A DNA stretch of 64,000 nt. Source: Desulfuribacillus alkaliarsenatis (GTDB lineage Bacteria; Bacillota; Bacilli; Desulfuribacillales; Desulfuribacillaceae). The stretch spans positions 1 to 64,000 of the forward strand of contig NZ_MIJE01000011.1 in the NCBI RefSeq assembly GCF_001730225.1, written 5' to 3'. The notes under the pieces are model-generated. The model was not told where the DNA came from. It made no database searches and was given only the letters and a program-made list of their open reading frames with translations. A program made the translations under genes and the position numbers. Of this stretch, positions 30,885-41,516 are shown piece by piece. Every line of letters begins with the position of its first letter. Position 1 is the first letter of the stretch.

Positions 30885-31021
30885 AGTTTATCGCTCCCAT
30901 TTCAAAAAGTAATATCAGTATGTAGAAGAAACAAATATTTTATACGTATCAAAACTATACTCACAGGATTTTCTTTGTATGTAGGGATTTTGTTGAAGGA
31001 GGCTCATGGAAAAAAACTACT

Positions 31022-31516
31022 ATGATTGATATAATAATATTTGCTCTAATAATTTGGGGTATAATCATAGGCAAAGAAACAAACTTGTATTATCTTATAG
31101 GAGACATTATTGCTATTTGTTTTGTCGTCTTATTTTACTTAACTATTGAACCATTAAATATAACTCAACTACCCATTGGCAGTATTAAAGAGAATTTAAT
31201 AGCATTTTATCTATGGCTAGACCCAATACATACAACACAGTTGCATAGGGAAGCTTTAATAACAGCCGCCATTGACTTATTTTCGTATTTTCTACTGCTT
31301 ATGTTACTAGCTGCAGTAATAGTAATTGTCCGAAATGTGGTTGCCGCCTTTAATAGCTACGAGCTTCGAGGTACAACATTGAATGCAGCTTTAGGCTGTG
31401 TGCGTTCTATCATGCTTCTGTATATTGCTGTCATCTTATTGCCAGAAGCGATATTTGATACATACTGGCTGTTAGAGCTTTCTAGGGATTCATTTATTAT
31501 TAAAATTTTTCGTTAA
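31022..31516 (+). CDS. CvpA-like membrane protein
   Basis: A 164-residue membrane protein with about four hydrophobic segments (3-18, 24-44, 80-110, 133-152). The layout and the C-terminal NAALGCVRSIMLLYIAVILL are reminiscent of the CvpA/colicin V production family, but identity is not certain. It is 12 nt ahead of the DUF3343 gene, so the two are probably co-transcribed. Confidence 0.5.
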   Translation: MIDIIIFALIIWGIIIGKETNLYYLIGDIIAICFVVLFYLTIEPLNITQLPIGSIKENLIAFYLWLDPIHTTQLHREALITAAIDLFSYFLLLMLLAAVIVIVRNVVAAFNSYELRGTTLNAALGCVRSIMLLYIAVILLPEAIFDTYWLLELSRDSFIIKIFR

Positions 31517-31528
31517 AGGAATTTAAAG

Positions 31529-31780
31529 ATGAATAGAAACTATAATAGACTTTTAACCTTCGACTCGACCCATCAAGCCTTACAATTAGAAACAATATTA
31601 GATACAATGGATATAGACTTCGATATTAGACCAATACCACCAGCGCTATATGCTGGCTGTGGACTTGCTATAGAATTTAAAAGTGAGGATATAGATACTG
31701 TGAAGCAAGCAATAACTGAACACCAGGTTGTTAGTAAAAGCTTTTATAAAAAAGTGGACAAGCAATATATTGAGCTATAG
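31529..31780 (+). CDS. DUF3343 protein, putative Se/S carrier-like
   Basis: An 83-residue protein matching DUF3343, which is proposed to carry sulfur or selenium. It has DSTHQALQLETILDTMDIDF, then PALYAGCGLAIEF with the single conserved cysteine. Such genes often co-occur with cysteine desulfurase-like enzymes; one is present at 21359-22519. Located between a CvpA-like gene and a DUF951 gene. Confidence 0.8.
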   Translation: MNRNYNRLLTFDSTHQALQLETILDTMDIDFDIRPIPPALYAGCGLAIEFKSEDIDTVKQAITEHQVVSKSFYKKVDKQYIEL

Positions 31781-31793
31781 GGAGGGATAAGCA

Positions 31794-32003
31794 TTGACGC
31801 AGGGAAATATAGAGTATGGGCTTAATGACGTGGTAGAGCTAAAAAAAGGCCACCCTTGTGGTGCTAATGAGTGGAAAATTATTCGCTTGGGAATGGACAT
31901 ACGTCTCAAATGTCAAAACTGCGGGCGTAGTGTGCTAATTCCAAGGTTAAAATTCAACAGAAGAATTAGAAAGATATTAAGCAAAGGCAGCGCAGAAGAG
32001 TAG
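31794..32003 (+). CDS. DUF951 family protein
   Basis: A basic 69-residue protein with the DUF951 pattern: VVELKKGHPCGANEWKI, then IRLKCQNCGRSVLIPR. The Cys residues (HPCG, CQNC) suggest a small zinc or nucleic-acid-binding fold. The start is TTG 31794 after GGGAGGG. It usually sits just before ychF in Bacilli, as here. Function unknown. Confidence 0.88.
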   Translation: MTQGNIEYGLNDVVELKKGHPCGANEWKIIRLGMDIRLKCQNCGRSVLIPRLKFNRRIRKILSKGSAEE

Positions 32004-32004
32004 C

Positions 32005-32033
32005 TTGCCTTTATACCATAATCACTGTATGAT
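32005..32033 (+). promoter_or_regulatory. candidate ychF promoter
   Basis: TTGCCT (32005-32010), 17-nt spacer, TATGAT (32028-32033), 50 nt before ychF. Confidence 0.5.
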
Positions 32034-32082
32034 AATACAAGCTATTAATGCCATTATTTTATGTAAGGAGAGGTTTTGTTAG

Positions 32083-33183
32083 ATGCCACATTCAGTAGGT
32101 ATTGTAGGTTTGCCGAACGTAGGTAAATCTACTCTTTTTAATGCTATAACACAAGCAGGTGCAGAATCTGCTAATTACCCATTTTGTACAATTGATCCTA
32201 ACGTAGGTGTTGTACAAGTCCCAGATGAGAGATTAACGAAGCTAACGGAGCTAGTTAAGCCTAAAAGCGTAGTACCGACGGCATTTGAATTCGTAGATAT
32301 CGCTGGCCTCGTTAAAGGTGCTAGTAGAGGAGAGGGTTTAGGCAATAAGTTTCTAGCCAATATCCGTGAAGTAGATGCGATTGCCCATGTAGTTCGCTGC
32401 TTTGAAGATGAAAATATCACCCATGTAGCTGGCAAAGTAGATCCTATCAGTGATATTGAAACAATTAACCTGGAGTTGATTCTTGCTGATTTAGAGTCAG
32501 TGGAGAAACGATTAGACAGGGTTAAGAAAATGCTAAAAACACAAGATAAAAAAGTCAAGGAAGAATATGACTTGTTAGAGAAGCTACACGAAGCGTTGGC
32601 AAATGAAAAACCAGCTCGAAGTGTTGAGCTGACAAAAGAAGAGCAGGTGATTATGAAAACAATTCACCTACTCACACAAAAGCCAGTTCTATATGTTACC
32701 AACGTTAGTGAAGACGAGATTACGGATTTTACTAATAACCAATATGTCAAACGAGTAGTAGACTTAGCTGAAGCTGAAGGTGCTGAGGTAGTAGTTATTA
32801 GTGCTAAGGTAGAATCAGAAATTGCTGAGCTAGATGGCGAAGATAAAGAGATGTTCCTTGAAGAACTGGGCATACAAGAGTCTGGACTTGATCAATTGAT
32901 TAAAGCGGCTTATCGTCTGCTTGGTCTAGACACTTACTTTACCGCAGGGGAGCAGGAAGTACGTGCTTGGACAATTCGTAGAGGCACTAAAGCTCCACAA
33001 GCGGCAGGAGTAATCCATACAGACTTTGAACGAGGCTTTATCAGGGCAGAGGTCATACACTTCGATGAGCTTATGTCCGCTGGTTCTATGGTTGCCGCTA
33101 AGGAAAAAGGCCTGCTTCGATTAGAGGGTAAGGAATATGTGGTGAAAGATGGAGATGTAATGCATTTCCGCTTTAATGTATAA
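32083..33183 (+). CDS. ychF: redox-regulated ATPase YchF
   Basis: An Obg-family P-loop protein of 366 residues that prefers ATP. It shows [15 protein letters not shown] at the N-terminus, [20 protein letters not shown], a coiled-coil insertion around 125-200, and a C-terminal TGS domain ([14 protein letters not shown]...[13 protein letters not shown]). Its role is in translation and stress. AAGGAGAGG precedes the ATG. Confidence 0.97.
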   Translation: MPHSVGIVGLPNVGKSTLFNAITQAGAESANYPFCTIDPNVGVVQVPDERLTKLTELVKPKSVVPTAFEFVDIAGLVKGASRGEGLGNKFLANIREVDAIAHVVRCFEDENITHVAGKVDPISDIETINLELILADLESVEKRLDRVKKMLKTQDKKVKEEYDLLEKLHEALANEKPARSVELTKEEQVIMKTIHLLTQKPVLYVTNVSEDEITDFTNNQYVKRVVDLAEAEGAEVVVISAKVESEIAELDGEDKEMFLEELGIQESGLDQLIKAAYRLLGLDTYFTAGEQEVRAWTIRRGTKAPQAAGVIHTDFERGFIRAEVIHFDELMSAGSMVAAKEKGLLRLEGKEYVVKDGDVMHFRFNV

Positions 33184-33220
33184 CAAGTATAACAAAAAGC
33201 GAGATATCTAAGAAAAACAC

Positions 33221-33249
33221 TTGCAAGTTAATGCTGGTATTGATATAAT
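33221..33249 (+). promoter_or_regulatory. rpsF-ssb-rpsR operon promoter
   Basis: TTGCAA (33221-33226), 17-nt spacer, TATAAT (33244-33249), preceded by TG to give an extended -10. It is followed by a leader of about 85 nt. Confidence 0.75.
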
Positions 33250-33290
33250 GTACAACTGGTAGCTGTAATTTTAATAATTATGGCAACCAT

Positions 33291-33323
33291 CCTTGCTTCT
33301 GCTAATTGGCAGAGGCCGCTAAG
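33291..33323 (+). promoter_or_regulatory. rpsF leader hairpin, S6:S18 autoregulatory element (putative)
   Basis: In the leader, CTTCTGC (33296-33302) pairs with GCAGAGG (33309-33315) around a 6-nt loop. Directly 3' is CCG (33316-33318), in an asymmetric internal loop closed by CTT/AAG. This fits the described rpsF leader motif, in which a CCG next to a hairpin mimics the S18 binding site and is bound by the S6:S18 complex. Recognised by eye only. Confidence 0.6.
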
Positions 33324-33342
33324 TCCAAGGGGAGGTGAAAGA

Positions 33343-33630
33343 ATGCGTAAATACGAAATGATGTACGTTTTACGCCCTGATTTGACTGAAGAGAACATCG
33401 CTGCAATCGTTGAGAAGTTAAAAGGTGTTATTACTAACGAAGGCGGAGAAATTACTGAGTTCAAAGAAATGGGAAAACGTCGTCTCGCTTATGAAATCAA
33501 GCACTTAAGAGAAGGTTTTTACTTCTTAAAGAACTTCGATGCTACACCTGAAGTTGTAGCAGAGCTTGAGCGTGTAACTAGAATCAGTGACGAAGTTATT
33601 CGTTACCTAGTATTCAGAGTTGACGAGTAA
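33343..33630 (+). CDS. rpsF: 30S ribosomal protein S6 (bS6)
   Basis: 95 residues, the normal length: RKYEMMYVLRPDLTEENIAA, then GKRRLAYEIKHLREGFYFL. The open frame extends upstream to 33280, but ATG 33343 has AAGGGGAGGTG before it and gives the family N-terminus. First gene of rpsF-ssb-rpsR. Confidence 0.97.
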   Translation: MRKYEMMYVLRPDLTEENIAAIVEKLKGVITNEGGEITEFKEMGKRRLAYEIKHLREGFYFLKNFDATPEVVAELERVTRISDEVIRYLVFRVDE

Positions 33631-33654
33631 AATTGAGACGGAGGGGAACGTATT

Positions 33655-34113
33655 ATGATTAACAAAGTCGTATTAATTGGTCGATTAGGAGCAGATCCAG
33701 AGCTTCGCTATACACAACAAGGAACAGCTGTAGCGTCCTTTAATATAGCTGTTAACCGTCGCACGAAAAAGCAAGACGGCTCTAGGGAGACAGATTGGAT
33801 TACAATTGTCGCCTGGCAGCAGCAAGCAGAGCTATGTGCCCAATATCTAAAAAAAGGCAGTCAGATTGCCGTAGAAGGTCGCATTCAAACTGGTAGTTAT
33901 GAAAATAAAGACGGCCAGCGAGTGAGAACCTTTGAAGTAGTAGCTGAGAATGTCCAATTTTTAGATCGTGCTGGTGATGGGGAACAAGGTTCTTCGGGAC
34001 CAAGGAGCTTCCAATCACAAGGTCAAGACAATACGAATCGTTCAAGTAATAAAGACCCCTTTGCTAACAACGACAAAGTTATCGATATCTCAGATGATGA
34101 CTTACCATTTTAA
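33655..34113 (+). CDS. ssb: single-stranded DNA-binding protein
   Basis: 152 residues. The OB fold spans about 1-105 (MINKVVLIGRLGADPELRY, then ETDWITIVAWQQQAE). A Gln/Ser/Asn-rich linker follows, then the acidic tip ISDDDLPF, which docks partner proteins. It lies between rpsF and rpsR, the usual place for the replicative SSB in Bacilli. Confidence 0.97.
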   Translation: MINKVVLIGRLGADPELRYTQQGTAVASFNIAVNRRTKKQDGSRETDWITIVAWQQQAELCAQYLKKGSQIAVEGRIQTGSYENKDGQRVRTFEVVAENVQFLDRAGDGEQGSSGPRSFQSQGQDNTNRSSNKDPFANNDKVIDISDDDLPF

Positions 34114-34136
34114 CGAAACAGTAAGGAGGGATTCTC

Positions 34137-34367
34137 TTGCGTAAACAACGTGGAACTAAGAGACGTCGCGTATGTGCTTTTTGCGTAGACAAGTCTAATA
34201 CGGCTATTGACTACAAAGAGCTAAATAAACTTGGAAAGTTTATAACAGAACGTGGAAAAATTTTACCTCGTCGTATTTCAGGTAACTGTGCGAAGCATCA
34301 GCGTAAGCTAACAACAGCGATTAAACGCGCTCGTCAGCTTGCTTTATTACCATACACTAACGAGTAA
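34137..34367 (+). CDS. rpsR: 30S ribosomal protein S18 (bS18), Cys-containing type
   Basis: 76 residues, very basic, with [18 protein letters not shown] and [19 protein letters not shown]. Cysteines in CAFC and GNCAKH suggest the zinc-binding C+ form. The start is TTG 34137 after AAGGAGGG. A strong terminator follows. Confidence 0.96.
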   Translation: MRKQRGTKRRRVCAFCVDKSNTAIDYKELNKLGKFITERGKILPRRISGNCAKHQRKLTTAIKRARQLALLPYTNE

Positions 34368-34373
34368 AAAGAT

Positions 34374-34407
34374 AAAGTGGATGATGATTACATCGTCCGC
34401 TTTTTTT
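34374..34407 (+). terminator. intrinsic terminator after rpsR
   Basis: A 13-bp stem with two G-U pairs (34374-34386 and 34391-34403), a 4-nt loop and a run of T to 34407. Confidence 0.85.
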
Positions 34408-34474
34408 GTACGATTAAAGCAGGATATATATACCTCAATGTTGAAAGTATAATGTTATAGGAGGTGTATTATAA

Positions 34475-34783
34475 ATGGATAATGGAAGAGACTTTAATAT
34501 TGCTAAAAATGTAAAAATAATTGATTGGTTAAAAACAGAGCTATTAGACAGTGTAGCCGGGCTATTTAAAGGATTACAAAAGGGTAGTGAACAAATTTTT
34601 GTAGATTTTTTGGCAAATATAATCGTATTAACATATATATTAGGTAGAAGACTAGGTCTATCCTTTAGGGAGCTTGACCAAGAGGTTCTTAGTAAGATTG
34701 AACATAATAAAGAAACAGGACATCAACTAGAGGAGTGGTTTGGGGATTTGTCGGCCCTCCAGCAGCATATAGATAAGAGGTGA
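34475..34783 (+). CDS. MazG-like family protein
   Basis: A 102-residue helical protein. Its middle (FVDFLANIIVLTYILGRRLG followed by LDQEVLSKIEHN) matches the short MazG-like family common in spore-forming Firmicutes next to rpsR and yybS. It lacks clear EExxE-type catalytic motifs, so pyrophosphatase activity is doubtful. GGAGGTG precedes the ATG. It is 3 nt upstream of the DUF2232 gene. Confidence 0.75.
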   Translation: MDNGRDFNIAKNVKIIDWLKTELLDSVAGLFKGLQKGSEQIFVDFLANIIVLTYILGRRLGLSFRELDQEVLSKIEHNKETGHQLEEWFGDLSALQQHIDKR

Positions 34784-34786
34784 CCC

Positions 34787-35740
34787 ATGGATAAGCAAGA
34801 AAATCTGCGAGGATTGATTGAAGGAGCTATATTAGGAGCTATATGGCTCGTAATGCTAATAGCTTCTATTTACACACCACTATTTCTGATTGGCTTTATA
34901 ATTTTACCTATTCCGTTTACAATCATAGCCTATCGCAGAGGAATACGAATTGCCTTAATCTCAGCCTTTGTGGCTGTTATTTTGTCAATTTTGTTTAACC
35001 TATTAGTGATTGGCTTTAGCTTAGTAATTTATAGTATTCTGTTAGGTATAACAAGCGGATATTGCTTCCAGCAGAAAAAACAAGCGAACGTAACCTTTAC
35101 ATCAATGGTTCTAGCAGTACTAGGGAGTAATTTGCTAACGATATTAATTATCGGATTCCTAACTGATTATAATATCTTCGCGGATTTAAGCAATACGATT
35201 CAAGAGGCATTTGTAGACTCTGAATCTCTTTTAGGTGCAATAGGATTAGGTGCAACTATTACAGAAGCAGACATTGAAGCAATACTTGAGGTTATAAGAC
35301 TGCTACTACCAACAATTCTAATTGCGGTATCAGTACTGATAGCATACGTATATTATCATACAGCTCGTTATACAATTAGAAGGCTTGGAGAACAAGAGAC
35401 ATTACCTACACTGCCATCTATAGCTGAAATTCAGTTGCCTAAGAAAATACTCTGGTACTATATATTTGCGACTATAGGGATGATTTATCTAACTTTAACA
35501 GGTAGTATGGATAATTTCATGTACACATTACTGTTAAATATAGTGCAAATTTTATCTTTAGTATTAGCTGTGCAGGGAATTGGACTTGTGTGGTACTATA
35601 TGAATAAGAAAAATTGGTCTAAAGTCATTAAATATCCAATAGTAATCATATTATTACATCCTATTTTGCTACAAATCATGACTTGGGTAGGTATGTTTGA
35701 TATATTCTTCAATTGGCGCAAGCTTCCTAAACAGCGTTAG
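34787..35740 (+). CDS. YybS family membrane protein (DUF2232)
   Basis: A 317-residue membrane protein with about eight hydrophobic segments in two blocks, separated by a loop near 130-170. Position between the MazG-like gene and gdpP, and the N-terminal LIEGAILGAIWLVMLIASIY pattern, match YybS (DUF2232). Family members resemble transporter-type S-components, but no substrate is known. Confidence 0.85.
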   Translation: MDKQENLRGLIEGAILGAIWLVMLIASIYTPLFLIGFIILPIPFTIIAYRRGIRIALISAFVAVILSILFNLLVIGFSLVIYSILLGITSGYCFQQKKQANVTFTSMVLAVLGSNLLTILIIGFLTDYNIFADLSNTIQEAFVDSESLLGAIGLGATITEADIEAILEVIRLLLPTILIAVSVLIAYVYYHTARYTIRRLGEQETLPTLPSIAEIQLPKKILWYYIFATIGMIYLTLTGSMDNFMYTLLLNIVQILSLVLAVQGIGLVWYYMNKKNWSKVIKYPIVIILLHPILLQIMTWVGMFDIFFNWRKLPKQR

Positions 35741-35751
35741 GGGTGAATAGA

Positions 35752-37722
35752 TTGAAAGTTTCCACGATATATAACCGTGGACCGCGATTTTTTGCTTATT
35801 ATTCAATGATTTTATCAGGTATTTTAATTGCGGTGCTATATTTCTTTCATAACATAATAGCGCTAGTTGCTTTGATAGCATGGCTGATTCTAGTCGTTTA
35901 CTTTAAGCGGGTAGAGCTTCAGTATGGAGAAAGCATGGAAGAATATGTCCTGACAATGGCGCGAAGAATTAAGCGTAGCGAAAATCACGCTATGTCTTTT
36001 TTGCCTATTGGTGTTATCGTTATAGACGGCGATGGTGATATTGCCTGGTTTAATAACTATATAAGCGAAACTATCAAGCTGGACTTACATGTTGGTGACG
36101 ATTTTCAAGCAGAATGGGCACCAAAGTTTAATTTACTAAATAAGGATGAGGAAATCCTAGAAAGTGCTAATTTTAAATTTGAAGGACGGGTATTTAAAGT
36201 ACAGTATGTAAAGGAAGAAGGACTCGTCTATTTCATAGAAGAAACTGCCATTCTAACACTAGAGAAGCAATTTCGGGATTCAAATGTTGTAGTGGGAATG
36301 CTACAGCTAGACAATTTCATTGAAATGAGCAAAGAGCTGAGCGAGCATGACTCTTCAATGCTACTTGCTGAAGTAATGACAATTATTTTCGAATGGGCGC
36401 ATCGTCATAAAATTTTAATTAAACGACTACAGCAAGAGAGCTATATGCTAATATTCGACCAAAGCATCCTAGATCACCTAGAGCAGGATCGCTTCTCAAT
36501 CTTAGATGAAGTTAAAAAGCTTGAAGAGAGAACTGACATACTTATTACTGTTAGTCTCGGAATAGCAGCAGGTACAAGTGATACAATTGTAATAAAAGGC
36601 CAGCAAGCGCAAGAAAGTTTAGACTTAGCATTAGCCCGTGGTGGTGACCAGGTTGCAATAAAACGTGGTGACAAAATCACGTATTTTGGTGGCAAGACTG
36701 ATGCTGTTGAGAAACGGACAAAGGTAAGAGCCCGAGTTATGGCCCATAGCTTGCGTGAGCTTATTGTAAGTAGTGATAAGGTGTATATTATGCCACATAC
36801 TCAGCCTGATCCAGATGCCTTCGGGTCTGCATTGGGAGCATTATCGATAGTACAAAGTGTCGGAAAGACTGGCTATGTTTTATTAGATAAGGTAAATCCT
36901 TCGATAAGAAAGATAGTAAAATATCTAAAGGATCATGGCATGGGTCAGTATATTATAACACCTGAGGAGGCCCTTAACGGTATTCGAAAAAAGAGCCTGC
37001 TAATCTGTGTAGATCATAATAAACCAAGCCTAACAATGGATAAACGTATCCTTGGTCAAACGAACAATATAGTGGTAATTGATCATCATCGAAGAAGCGA
37101 GGAAGTGTTTGACAAGCCATCTTTATTATACGTTGAACCCTATGCTTCATCTACCTGTGAGTTAATTACAGAATTAATAGAATATCAATACAATAGTGTA
37201 AGGCTCTCGCAGATTGTTGCCACCCTCTTAATGGCGGGAATTGTTGTTGATACAAAGAACTTTGTTTTACATACAGGTTCTAGGACATTTGAAGCGGCAT
37301 CATTTTTACGACGTGAAGGTGCAGATAGCATGACAATGCAGAAGTTACTTGCAGACGATTTTGATTTGTTCGTAGAGCGTTCGGAGATAGTTAGAAATGC
37401 TGAACGGTATGAGAATGGAATAGCTATTGCAAAGGCAAAGGCAAGTGATAGATATGGTACAGTAGTAATAGCTCAAGCAGCTAATACACTAATTACCTTA
37501 GATGGAATTCGCGCCTCCTTTGTACTTCAGGAAGTGGATTACGGAGTAGCCATTTCTGCTAGAAGTCAGGGTGAAGTAAATGTCCAGATTATTATGGAGA
37601 AGCTGGGCGGAGGCGGGCATTTAACAACTGCAGCGGCTCAGGTTAAGGACGTAACAATTGAAGAAGCCGAGGATCAGCTTAAGGCAGTTCTAAGACAACT
37701 GAAAGAAGAAGGGAGCTTATAA
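35752..37722 (+). CDS. gdpP: cyclic-di-AMP phosphodiesterase GdpP
   Basis: Hydrolyses c-di-AMP to pApA; about 656 residues. Two N-terminal membrane segments (about 10-55), a PAS-like domain, a degenerate GGDEF domain (around 170-300) and a DHH/DHHA1 catalytic unit are in the expected order. Metal and active residues are seen in [19 protein letters not shown] and IDHHRRSEE, and in [10 protein letters not shown]. The frame opens at GTG 35743, but that overlaps the RBS AGGGGTG; TTG 35752 is the likelier start. rplI follows by 2 nt. Confidence 0.95.
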   Translation: MKVSTIYNRGPRFFAYYSMILSGILIAVLYFFHNIIALVALIAWLILVVYFKRVELQYGESMEEYVLTMARRIKRSENHAMSFLPIGVIVIDGDGDIAWFNNYISETIKLDLHVGDDFQAEWAPKFNLLNKDEEILESANFKFEGRVFKVQYVKEEGLVYFIEETAILTLEKQFRDSNVVVGMLQLDNFIEMSKELSEHDSSMLLAEVMTIIFEWAHRHKILIKRLQQESYMLIFDQSILDHLEQDRFSILDEVKKLEERTDILITVSLGIAAGTSDTIVIKGQQAQESLDLALARGGDQVAIKRGDKITYFGGKTDAVEKRTKVRARVMAHSLRELIVSSDKVYIMPHTQPDPDAFGSALGALSIVQSVGKTGYVLLDKVNPSIRKIVKYLKDHGMGQYIITPEEALNGIRKKSLLICVDHNKPSLTMDKRILGQTNNIVVIDHHRRSEEVFDKPSLLYVEPYASSTCELITELIEYQYNSVRLSQIVATLLMAGIVVDTKNFVLHTGSRTFEAASFLRREGADSMTMQKLLADDFDLFVERSEIVRNAERYENGIAIAKAKASDRYGTVVIAQAANTLITLDGIRASFVLQEVDYGVAISARSQGEVNVQIIMEKLGGGGHLTTAAAQVKDVTIEEAEDQLKAVLRQLKEEGSL

Positions 37723-37724
37723 CG

Positions 37725-38168
37725 ATGAAGGTAATATTTTTAGCAGATGTTAAAGGTAAAGGTAAGAAAGGTGAAGTAAAAGAAGTAGCAGAAGGATACG
37801 CACGCAATTTTTTATTTCCTAAGAACCTAGCAGTTGAGGCTAATAAAGCAAACGTTAGCCAGCTCGAACAGCAAAAGGATAGCGAAAAGAAAAAACAGCA
37901 GCGAGAGCTGGAAGAGGCCAAACAACTAGCTAAAAAAATAGATGAGGTATCTATAGTAATAAAAACAAAGGCTGGCGAAGGCGGTCGTTTATATGGAGCA
38001 GTAACAACAAAGCATATCGCTGATGAATTAAAGAAGCAAAACCTTAAAATAGATAAAAGAAAAATAAACCTTGCGGATGCTATACGTACCCTAGGAACTA
38101 CAAAGGTAGAAGTTAAAGTATATCCAAAGGTTACAGGTACTCTTACAGTTCAAGTCATCGAAGAATAG
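37725..38168 (+). CDS. rplI: 50S ribosomal protein L9 (bL9)
   Basis: 147 residues, normal for bL9. The N-terminal domain reads [21 protein letters not shown] and continues with [17 protein letters not shown] long connecting helix, rich in Lys/Gln/Glu, joins a C-terminal domain. It is coupled to gdpP and precedes dnaB, the conserved Bacilli order. Confidence 0.97.
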   Translation: MKVIFLADVKGKGKKGEVKEVAEGYARNFLFPKNLAVEANKANVSQLEQQKDSEKKKQQRELEEAKQLAKKIDEVSIVIKTKAGEGGRLYGAVTTKHIADELKKQNLKIDKRKINLADAIRTLGTTKVEVKVYPKVTGTLTVQVIEE

Positions 38169-38197
38169 ACAAAAAAGCCTAATGGGAGGCAAACATA

Positions 38198-39532
38198 ATG
38201 GACGAGCTTATCTATGACAGAGTTCCGCCCCACCACGTAGAAGCGGAGCAGGCTGTTTTAGGTTCAATACTCTTAGATAATAACGCACTGATAACTGTCA
38301 GTGAATTTCTACAGCCAGAGGATTTCTATCGAAAGAACCATGAGATTATCTATAGAGCAGCAATAGATATATATGAAAAAAATGAACCAGTCGACTTAGT
38401 AACCTTGACGACGCATTTACAGAGCAAGCAGCTAATTGAAGCAGCTGGCGGAATAACCTATTTAACGGAGCTAGCTAATGGTGTGCCATCGGCAGCAAAC
38501 GCTGAATTTTATGCTAGAAAGATAGAAGAAAAGGCTATTCTTAGAAGATTAATTGGTGCTGCCAATGAAATTTCTAAAAAAGGCTATGATGGTGGCGATG
38601 AAATTGCGGAGCTACTAGATTTAGCTGAGAGTAAAATCTTTGAAGTATCCCAAAGAAAAATGGGTAAAGCCTTCGCGGAAATCAAAGATGTCTTAATGGA
38701 TACATTTAATCGCATTGAGAAGCTGCATAGTCAGCGTGGTGAAGTTACGGGCTTGCCGACAGGCTATACAGAACTAGACCGCTTAACCTCAGGTTTTCAG
38801 AAGTCAGATTTAATAATAATAGCTGCCAGACCGTCTGTAGGTAAAACCGCTTTTGCCTTAAATGTTGCCCAGAATATTGGAATTCACTCCAAGGTTCCAG
38901 TTGCAATCTTTAGCCTAGAGATGTCAAAGGATCAGCTGGTGCAGCGTATGCTTTGTGCTGAAGCTAATATAGATGCTAATCGTTTACGTACAGGGAATTT
39001 ACAGGAAGACGATTGGCCAAAGATGACAATGGCCATGGGGCGTCTAGCTGATGCGCCGATATTTATAGATGATTCCGCTAACTTGACTGTGCTAGAAATG
39101 CGTGCAAAGCTTAGAAGGCTGCAAGCTGAGCACGGCCTTGGGCTAGTGTTAATTGATTACCTACAGCTACTTAACTCACACCGACGCAGTGACAATCGTC
39201 AGCAGGAGATTTCTGAGATATCTAGAGGATTGAAGGGATTAGCTAGGGAATTAGATGTACCAGTTATTGCCTTGTCGCAGCTTAGTCGTGCCGTTGAATC
39301 GCGTCAGGACAAGCGTCCAATGATGTCTGATATTCGTGAGTCGGGAAGTATCGAGCAGGACGCTGATATAGTTGGCTTCTTATTCCGTGAAGACTACTAT
39401 GACAAGGAAACTGAAAAACAAAACATTATCGAAATCATAATTGCTAAACAAAGAAACGGACCAGTTGGTAGTGCTGAGCTAGTATTTTTAAAGCAATTTA
39501 ATAAATTCGTAAACCTAGACAGAAATCATTAG
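38198..39532 (+). CDS. dnaB: replicative DNA helicase DnaB (DnaC in Bacillus)
   Basis: The hexameric fork helicase, 444 residues. The N-domain starts VPPHHVEAEQAVLGSILLD. The RecA-like motor has Walker A ARPSVGKTAFALN near 208, Walker B LVLIDYLQLL, and LSQLSRAVESRQDKRPMMSD with the arginine-finger region. No intein or insertion is present. GGGAGG precedes the ATG. Confidence 0.97.
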   Translation: MDELIYDRVPPHHVEAEQAVLGSILLDNNALITVSEFLQPEDFYRKNHEIIYRAAIDIYEKNEPVDLVTLTTHLQSKQLIEAAGGITYLTELANGVPSAANAEFYARKIEEKAILRRLIGAANEISKKGYDGGDEIAELLDLAESKIFEVSQRKMGKAFAEIKDVLMDTFNRIEKLHSQRGEVTGLPTGYTELDRLTSGFQKSDLIIIAARPSVGKTAFALNVAQNIGIHSKVPVAIFSLEMSKDQLVQRMLCAEANIDANRLRTGNLQEDDWPKMTMAMGRLADAPIFIDDSANLTVLEMRAKLRRLQAEHGLGLVLIDYLQLLNSHRRSDNRQQEISEISRGLKGLARELDVPVIALSQLSRAVESRQDKRPMMSDIRESGSIEQDADIVGFLFREDYYDKETEKQNIIEIIIAKQRNGPVGSAELVFLKQFNKFVNLDRNH

Positions 39533-39619
39533 TCAATCATTTTAGAGCACAGTGCATAGTAAGACAGCCTGTGCTTTATATATCGGCGCACGCTTTAACG
39601 CTAAAAAGCGATAGCGTAG

Positions 39620-41027
<1,408 letters not shown>

Positions 41028-41029
41028 TA

Positions 41030-41055
41030 CTAGGGCAGTCTTCTGACTGCCCTAG
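41030..41055 (+). terminator. stem-loop after purA
   Basis: A perfect 11-bp stem (CTAGGGCAGTC / GACTGCCCTAG) with a TTCT tetraloop. The following U-tract is weak (ctatatt). Confidence 0.65.
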
Positions 41056-41178
41056 CTATATTAATACACTAAATTTTCCTGTAAGCAATAATCAAAAAAA
41101 ACATTGCAATTAACTTTAATTCATGCTATAGTAGTTTTTGTCGTCAAAAAAGCAATACAAGATTACTCACTCTAATGT

Positions 41179-41254
41179 GAGCCATTAGCTCAGTTGGTAG
41201 AGCACCTGACTTTTAATCAGGGTGTCACTGGTTCGAATCCAGTATGGCTCACCA
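41179..41254 (+). tRNA. tRNA-Lys (anticodon TTT)
   Basis: A complete cloverleaf: acceptor GAGCCAT/ATGGCTC, D-arm GCTC-AGTTGGTA-GAGC, anticodon arm CCTGA-CTTTTAA-TCAGG with anticodon TTT, and T-arm ACTGG-TTCGAAT-CCAGT. The CCA end is encoded. Confidence 0.97.
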
Positions 41255-41259
41255 TCTGC

Positions 41260-41336
41260 GGAGCTGTGGTGTAGAGGCCTAACATGCCTGCCTGTCACGC
41301 AGGAGATCGCGGGTTCGAATCCCGTCAGCTCCGCCA
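41260..41336 (+). tRNA. tRNA-Asp (anticodon GTC)
   Basis: A complete cloverleaf: acceptor GGAGCTG/CAGCTCC, discriminator G, encoded CCA. The anticodon arm is CTGCC-TGTCACG-type with anticodon GTC, and the T-arm is GCGGG-TTCGAAT-CCCGT. It lies 5 nt after tRNA-Lys, so the two are one transcript. Confidence 0.96.
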
Positions 41337-41384
41337 AATAAAGAAGCTTTAGAAATCATTGATTTCTGAAGCTTCTTTATTTAT
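41336..41384 (+). terminator. intrinsic terminator after the tRNAs
   Basis: A 22-bp near-perfect inverted repeat (arms 41336-41357 and 41361-41382, one T·G position) with a 3-nt loop, ending in TTTATTTAT. Confidence 0.85.
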
Positions 41385-41443
41385 AGCAAAGCAGTGACGG
41401 CGCTTTCTAGTAAATAATAACAAGCAATAACATATATACGATA

Positions 41444-41452
41444 TGCTATAAT
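41444..41452 (+). promoter_or_regulatory. extended -10 upstream of peptidase MA gene
   Basis: TGCTATAAT (TGnTATAAT) 64 nt before the gene; no convincing -35. Confidence 0.45.
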
Positions 41453-41516
41453 GAAGTGTAGACTGGCATAAGGCATTGATATAGATAATTAGCTAATTAG
41501 AGAGGAAGAAGTGGCT

